A stretch of DNA of 64,000 nucleotides from Aquabacterium sp. OR-4. Lineage in GTDB: Bacteria; Pseudomonadota; Gammaproteobacteria; Burkholderiales; Burkholderiaceae_C. The notes below the pieces were generated by a model. It ran no database searches. It was not told the DNA's origin and saw only the letters and a list, made by a program, of their open reading frames with translations. The stretch spans positions 1,550,001 to 1,614,000 of the forward strand of contig NZ_JAOCQD020000002.1 in the NCBI RefSeq assembly GCF_025290835.2. Reading direction: 5' to 3'. Made by a program: the position numbers and the translations under genes. This document shows positions 59,337-64,000 of this stretch, in pieces (position 1 is the first letter of the stretch; the number at the start of each line of letters is the position of its first letter).

Positions 59337-59399
59337 GCCCGCAACCCCGCATCGCCCGCCGGCCTTGTTGATCGCCCCTGCGCCCGCTGTCGCGCCACG

Positions 59400-62300
59400 A
59401 TGACTGCCGGGCCTGACGCCACCGCTGCCACCGCCGCGCCGGCCGGTTCCGCCCAGGCCAGCGCCGCCTCATCGCTAGCGCCAGCGCCACCGCCACCGCC
59501 ACGGCCGCGCCGCTGGCCGCGGCGCCTGGTGCTGGCCGCGGGCGTGCTGCTGCTGCTGGCCGCGCTGATCACCTGGGCGCTGCCGCCGGCGCTGTCGGCC
59601 CTGCTGCGCCACGAGCTGCCGCTGCGCCTGGGCGCGGCCCTGGGCCGCCCGGTCAGCGTGGGCGCGGTGCAGGTTCGGCCCTGGCAACTGGCGCTGAGCA
59701 TCGAGCAGCTGCGCATCGGCCACGCGCCGGGTTCGGGCGCCGGCGGGGCCGACGCGGCGCTGCCGCAGCTTGAACTGGGGCGCCTGGCGATCACCGTGGC
59801 CCCCAGCTCGCTGCGCCACCGCGCGCCGGTGCTGCAATCGCTGCAGCTGCAATCGCTGCGCCTGCGCCTGGCCCGCACCGCTGCGGGCCGCAGCGACATC
59901 GACGACCTGCTGCAGCGCCTGGCCACGCCGGCGCCCAATCAACCACCCGCGGCCGCGCCGGCCCGCTTTGCGATCTACAACCTGCAGCTCGACGACGGCG
60001 AGATCACGCTCGACGACCGGCCCGCCGGCCGCCGCCACCGCATCGAGGCGCTGTCGCTGGGCCTGCCCTTCCTGTCGAACCTGCCGGCCGATGTGGCCGT
60101 GCACACCGAGCCACGGCTGCGCCTGCGCATCGACGGCACCACCATCGACAGCGGCGGCAAGGCGCTGCCTTTTGCGCAGACCCGCCAGGCCACTCTGGAC
60201 ATCGGCTTCGACGGCCTCGACCTGGCACCCTGGCTGGTCTACCAGCCGCCCGCGCTGGCGCTGCGGGTGGCGCGCGGGCGCCTGTCCACCCGGCTGAGCA
60301 TCGATTTCAGCCAGGCCGCGCAGGGCCCGCCGCGGGTGCAGCTGCGCGGCGGGCTGCGCCTGGACGATCTGGCGCTGCAGGCCCGCGACGGTGCCGCCCT
60401 GGCCGGCTGGACGCAGCTGGCGCTGGAGCTGCGCGACGTGCAGCCGCTGGCGCGCCGCGTGGCGCTGGGCACGCTGCGCATCGACGACCCGCAGCTCACG
60501 CTCAGCCGCCACGCCGACGGTCGGCTGAACTGGCAGGCCCTGGCCAGCCCGGCGGCCGCGGCCGCCAGCAATGGCCCGCACGGCCAGGCTGCCGCGGCAC
60601 CAGCCGCGGCATCGGCCTCTGAGCCAGCCACGCCCCCCGCCACCGCAGCACCCGGCGACTGGCAGTTCTCGCTCGAACGCCTGCAACTGCAGCGCGGCAT
60701 GCTGGACTGGCGCGACGCCACGCTGCCCGGCACGCCGCACTGGCAGCTGGCCGGGCTGGCGCTGCAGGCCGACGGCCTGCGCTGGCCCGCGCTGTCCTCG
60801 GTGCCGGTCACGCTCGACGCCACGCTGCAACACCAGGGCCAGGCCCTGGGCCGCCTGGCGCTCGAGGCGCAGGCCGGCCAGCAGGCCGCCAGCGCCAGCC
60901 TCACGCTGAGCGATCTGCAGCTGGCCGCCGCCGCGCCCTACCTGGCGCCGCACCTGCGGCCACGGCTCGATGGCCGCCTGAACCTGCGCGCCCAGCTCGA
61001 CTGGCGCCGCGGCACGCCGGCCGCGCGCCTGGTGCTGGCCGTGCCCGAGCTGCGCCTCGAGCAGCTGGCGCTGCGCCAGCCCGCACGGCCGGGCCAGCGC
61101 GCCAGCCCGCTGGCCGGCTGGCAGGCCCTGACCGTGCACGACGCGCAGTTCGACCTGCAGGCCCGCCGCGCCCACCTGGGCCGGGTGCGCCTGGCGGGCC
61201 CGCAGCTCGGCGTGGTGCGCGCGGCCGATGGCCAGCTCAACCTGCAGCAGTGGTGGCGGGCCGACGCGGCGGCCCCCGCCGGCCGGGCCGGCCCAGCGCG
61301 CCCGCCTCCGGTGCCGGCCACGGCCACGGCCACAGCCACAGCCAAAGTGGCCACTGCCAAGGCGACCACAGCCAAGGCGGCCACCAGCCCGGCAAGCCCT
61401 GGCGCCCGACCTGCCCCCGCCCCGCCGGCCGCCGGCTGGCAGTGGGCCCTGGACGAACTGGCGGTGGACGGTGGCCGCCTGCAGTTCACCGACCTGGGCG
61501 TGAGCGATGCGCCCGGCGAGCCGCTGCGCCTGGCACTGGCCCCGCTGCGCCTGCGGCTGCGCCAGGCGCAATGGCCGCCCGCCAGCGGCCGGGCGACGAT
61601 GCCGCTGCAGATCGACACCCGCCTGGGCGTGCCCACCGCCAGCGACGACCCCATTGCCGCCGGCCGCCGCGCCGCGCCGCTGGGCGGCGAGCTGCGCTGG
61701 GCCGGCCGCCTGGGCCTCAACCCGTTGCGTGTCGAGGGCCGGCTGCAGGCGCGCAAGCTGCCGCTGCACCTGGCCGAGCGCTACGCCGCCGAGGCGATGG
61801 GGCCCTTGACCCTGCTGCATGCCGAGGCCGACCTGACCGCCCGCCTGGCCCTGCGCCAGCAGCCCGCTGGCTGGCAGCTCGATACCGGGGGCGAGCTGCG
61901 CCTCGACGATCTGCACCTGCACAGCCGGCCCGAGGCCGGCGGCCGCCTGGACGCGGCCAGCGAACTGCTCAGCTGGCAGTCGCTGGCGCTGAACGGCCTG
62001 CAACTGTCGCTGGCGCCCGGCGCCCGGCCACGCCTGACCGTGGCCGAGGCCGCCTTGACCGATTTCTACAGCCGGCTGGTGATCACCGAGGACGGCCGCT
62101 TCAACCTGCGCGACATGGCCGCCGCGCCCGATGGCGCGACGGCGGCTGCACCCGCTGCACCTGCTGCGGCATCGGCTGAACCTGCGGCAGCCAACGCGGC
62201 GCCCGCCGCATCGGCCGCATCGAACGCCGCAGCCACACCGCCCACACCACCCGCTTCGGCGCCCGCGGCGGCCTTTCCGATCGCGCTCGAAGTCGGCGCC

Positions 62301-63542
62301 ACGCGCCTGGTCAACGGCCGGGTCGATTTCACCGACCGCTTCATCCGCCCGAACTACAGCGCGCGCCTGTCGGCGCTGAACGGCCAGCTCGGCACGCTGC
62401 GCTCCGACACGCGCGAGATGGCCACGCTGACGCTGTCGGGCCGTGCCGCCGACACCGCCACACTCGAGATCAGCGGCCAGCTCAACCCCACGGCCCAGCC
62501 GCTGGCGCTGGACATCCGCGCCCGCGCCAGCGACCTGGAGCTGGCGCCGCTGTCGCCCTACGCCGGCAAGTACGCCGGCTACGCCATCGAGCGCGGCAAG
62601 CTGAGCATGGACGTGCACTACCGGATCGAGCCCGACGGCCGGCTGGACGCCAAGAACCAGGTCATCCTCAACCAGCTCACCTTCGGCGAGCGCGTCGAGT
62701 CGCCCGACGCCACCCAGCTGCCGGTGCGCCTGGCCATCGCGCTGCTGAAAGACCGGCACGGCGTGATCGACATCAACCTGCCGGTCTCGGGCAGCCTCGA
62801 CGACCCGCAGTTCAGCGTGGGCGGGCTGATCTTCAAGGTCATCGTCAACCTGCTGGGCAAGGCCTTGACGGCCCCGTTCTCGCTGCTCAGCGGCGGCGGC
62901 GGCCCCGACATCAGCCAGGTGCAGTTCGAGCCCGGTGTGGCCCGCGTGACGCCCGCCGGCCAGCAGGTGCTCGACAAGGTGGCGCAGGCCCTGCTCGACC
63001 GGCCGGCCTTGCAGATGACCGTGGCCGGCGCCGCCGACCCATTGAGCGAGCGCGAGGCCTGGCAGGCGGCCACGCTGGAAGCCCGCCTGCTGGCCGAACA
63101 CCGGCGCGCCCAGCGGCGTGCCGCGCCCGCCACGGCAGCGACCGCAGCACCGGCAGCGGCCGCCGCATCTGCATCTGCATCGGCATCCGCCGCCGCCTCA
63201 CCCATCGCCGAGGCGCCACCGATCCCGGGTGACGAACGCACCCGCCTGCTGCGCGAGCTGTACCGCAACAGCGCCCTGCCCGACCGGCCACGCAATCTGG
63301 TGGGCCTGCTGCGCGAACTGCCGGCCGCCGAGATGGCGGCACGGCTGAAGGCCGGCCTGGTGGTCAGCACCGAGGTGATGCGCGAGCTGGCGCTGCAGCG
63401 CGGCCTGGCGGTGCGCGACGCGCTGGTGGCCCGCGGCCTGCCGGCCGAGCGCCTGTTTCTGGCCGCCCCGCTGCTGCGCGCCTCGGGCGAGGATGACGCC
63501 GCCTGGGTGCCCAGCGTCAAGCTCACGCTGGCCCTGCCCTGA
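59400..63542 (+). CDS. Large AsmA-like DUF748 protein
   Basis: 1380 residues. One N-terminal membrane helix (LVLAAGVLLLLAALITWALPP) anchors a long periplasmic beta-rich body of the AsmA/DUF748 type, with repeated LQLQSLRL- and LDDLALQ-like strands. Ala/Thr/Lys-rich low-complexity linkers occur (about 382-420, 631-680, 910-960 and 1240-1275). Near the C-terminus FEPGVARVTPAGQQVLDKVAQAL resembles the OmpA-like half found in DUF748 proteins. AsmA-like proteins are thought to support outer-membrane lipid transport; this member's role is unknown. No operon partner; groES follows after 196 bp. Confidence 0.82.
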   Translation: MTAGPDATAATAAPAGSAQASAASSLAPAPPPPPRPRRWPRRLVLAAGVLLLLAALITWALPPALSALLRHELPLRLGAALGRPVSVGAVQVRPWQLALSIEQLRIGHAPGSGAGGADAALPQLELGRLAITVAPSSLRHRAPVLQSLQLQSLRLRLARTAAGRSDIDDLLQRLATPAPNQPPAAAPARFAIYNLQLDDGEITLDDRPAGRRHRIEALSLGLPFLSNLPADVAVHTEPRLRLRIDGTTIDSGGKALPFAQTRQATLDIGFDGLDLAPWLVYQPPALALRVARGRLSTRLSIDFSQAAQGPPRVQLRGGLRLDDLALQARDGAALAGWTQLALELRDVQPLARRVALGTLRIDDPQLTLSRHADGRLNWQALASPAAAAASNGPHGQAAAAPAAASASEPATPPATAAPGDWQFSLERLQLQRGMLDWRDATLPGTPHWQLAGLALQADGLRWPALSSVPVTLDATLQHQGQALGRLALEAQAGQQAASASLTLSDLQLAAAAPYLAPHLRPRLDGRLNLRAQLDWRRGTPAARLVLAVPELRLEQLALRQPARPGQRASPLAGWQALTVHDAQFDLQARRAHLGRVRLAGPQLGVVRAADGQLNLQQWWRADAAAPAGRAGPARPPPVPATATATATAKVATAKATTAKAATSPASPGARPAPAPPAAGWQWALDELAVDGGRLQFTDLGVSDAPGEPLRLALAPLRLRLRQAQWPPASGRATMPLQIDTRLGVPTASDDPIAAGRRAAPLGGELRWAGRLGLNPLRVEGRLQARKLPLHLAERYAAEAMGPLTLLHAEADLTARLALRQQPAGWQLDTGGELRLDDLHLHSRPEAGGRLDAASELLSWQSLALNGLQLSLAPGARPRLTVAEAALTDFYSRLVITEDGRFNLRDMAAAPDGATAAAPAAPAAASAEPAAANAAPAASAASNAAATPPTPPASAPAAAFPIALEVGATRLVNGRVDFTDRFIRPNYSARLSALNGQLGTLRSDTREMATLTLSGRAADTATLEISGQLNPTAQPLALDIRARASDLELAPLSPYAGKYAGYAIERGKLSMDVHYRIEPDGRLDAKNQVILNQLTFGERVESPDATQLPVRLAIALLKDRHGVIDINLPVSGSLDDPQFSVGGLIFKVIVNLLGKALTAPFSLLSGGGGPDISQVQFEPGVARVTPAGQQVLDKVAQALLDRPALQMTVAGAADPLSEREAWQAATLEARLLAEHRRAQRRAAPATAATAAPAAAAASASASASAAASPIAEAPPIPGDERTRLLRELYRNSALPDRPRNLVGLLRELPAAEMAARLKAGLVVSTEVMRELALQRGLAVRDALVARGLPAERLFLAAPLLRASGEDDAAWVPSVKLTLALP

Positions 63543-63569
63543 CGCGGCGCCGGCCGGTGCCCCCCCCTC

Positions 63570-63597
63570 TTGAAAGCCGGCAACCGAACCCTATAAT
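63570..63597 (+). promoter_or_regulatory. groES-groEL promoter (sigma-70 type)
   Basis: TTGAAA (63570-63575), 16 bases and TATAAT (63592-63597) form a strong housekeeping promoter. CTTGAAA also resembles a sigma-32 -35 element, but no CCCCAT-type -10 is at the right distance. The expected transcription start lies at the left edge of the CIRCE operator. Confidence 0.8.
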
Positions 63598-63604
63598 CGT
63601 TTTG

Positions 63605-63631
63605 CTAGCACTCACAAGGTTTGAGTGCTAA
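63605..63631 (+). promoter_or_regulatory. CIRCE operator
   Basis: CTAGCACTC (63605-63613), nine bases, and GAGTGCTAA (63623-63631) match the CIRCE consensus TTAGCACTC-N9-GAGTGCTAA with a single mismatch at the first base. HrcA, the CIRCE repressor, is encoded at 8976-10001 in this window. Confidence 0.95.
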
Positions 63632-63738
63632 CACCCGGACACAGGCCTCGCCTGGCCGGCCCCTCTAGCCGTTGAATGGGCCCCGCCCGCTGCGGCGCCC
63701 GTTCGTTCAAGCTGATCTGAGATCCCCAAGGAGATACG

Positions 63739-64000
63739 ATGAAACTGCGTCCGTTGCATGATCGAGTGATCGTCAAGCGCCTGGAACAAGAGACCAAGAC
63801 CGCTTCGGGCATCGTCATCCCCGACAACGCCGCCGAGAAGCCCGACCAGGGTGAAGTGCTGGCCGTCGGTCCGGGCAAGCGCAATGACAAGGGCGACTTC
63901 GTGGCCCTGAACGTGGCCGTGGGCGACCGCGTGCTGTTCGGCAAGTACAGCGGCCAGACCGTCAAGGTCGATGGCGACGAACTGCTGGTGATGCGCGAAG
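63739..64000 (+). CDS. groES: Co-chaperonin GroES (3' truncated)
   Basis: GroES caps the GroEL folding chamber. About 87 of the expected 96 residues are inside the window: [23 protein letters not shown], the mobile loop region, [18 protein letters not shown] and [30 protein letters not shown] at 63728-63734 is a strong ribosome site for ATG 63739. The leader of about 130 bases begins with CIRCE. groEL presumably follows beyond the edge. Confidence 0.97.
   Translation, partial: MKLRPLHDRVIVKRLEQETKTASGIVIPDNAAEKPDQGEVLAVGPGKRNDKGDFVALNVAVGDRVLFGKYSGQTVKVDGDELLVMRE

Overview
The window is GC-rich, gene-dense chromosomal DNA from a betaproteobacterium, most likely order Burkholderiales (the Rubrivivax/Leptothrix/Ideonella or Comamonadaceae side). 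This rests on conserved gene blocks (hrcA|nadK-recN; lolB-ispE-tRNA-Gln-prs-rplY; rplU-rpmA-obgE-proB|ispB-tRNA-Pro; pilB-pilC-pilD-coaE-zapD-yacG), a Bug-type solute receptor, a PEP-CTERM protein and HrcA/CIRCE control of groES. I see no phage, insertion sequence, CRISPR array, rRNA or replication origin. No gene-free stretch exceeds 300 bases; the longest are 53283-53562 and 43338-43565.

Layout. 1-3.3 kb: ABC importer of the nitrate/cyanate class, translationally coupled to cyanase (cynS). 3.4-8.1 kb: an NTF2-like gene with an apparent N-terminal frameshift, then citryl-CoA lyase-like, acyl-CoA synthetase and Bug receptor genes opposite an IclR regulator. 8.2-21.2 kb: tRNA-CAT, creA, hrcA, nadK, recN, rapZ, a LON-N protein, mutY (start codon duplicated in a 33-bp tandem repeat), a dynamin-like GTPase, mutM, a TPR protein and lolB. 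21.3-28.6 kb: ispE (with a probable internal promoter), tRNA-Gln, prs, rplY, lipocalin, argP-like, pth, DUF4124, ferredoxin, coaD, rsmD.

28.7-36.7 kb is a rearranged histidine operon, hisG-D-[RHH antitoxin/PIN toxin]-C-B-H-A, then a CHRD/PEP-CTERM gene on the opposite strand, then hisF. A toxin-antitoxin pair with its own repeat-rich operator is spliced between hisD and hisC with stop/start overlaps. murA is missing from its usual place between bolA and hisG, and hisI/hisE do not follow hisF. 36.8-44.6 kb: ABC-2 exporter, TetR regulator, an unknown TPR-like protein, proB, obgE (with an unusual charged insert in the G domain), rpmA, rplU, ispB, tRNA-Pro.

44.8-53.3 kb is a self-contained signalling block between tRNA-Pro and the pil operon: a membrane PAS histidine kinase, a LOV-like (blue-light type) histidine kinase, a CheY-like receiver, a degenerate PAS kinase, an HTH protein with a C-terminal receiver, and a receiver-Hpt protein. 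This is the most interesting accessory region and could be a multistep, possibly light-responsive phosphorelay. 53.6-59.3 kb is the type IV pilus/coaE/zapD/yacG block, followed by a 1380-residue AsmA-like DUF748 protein. At the right edge lies groES with a sigma-70-type promoter and a CIRCE operator, the expected target of the HrcA encoded near 9-10 kb.
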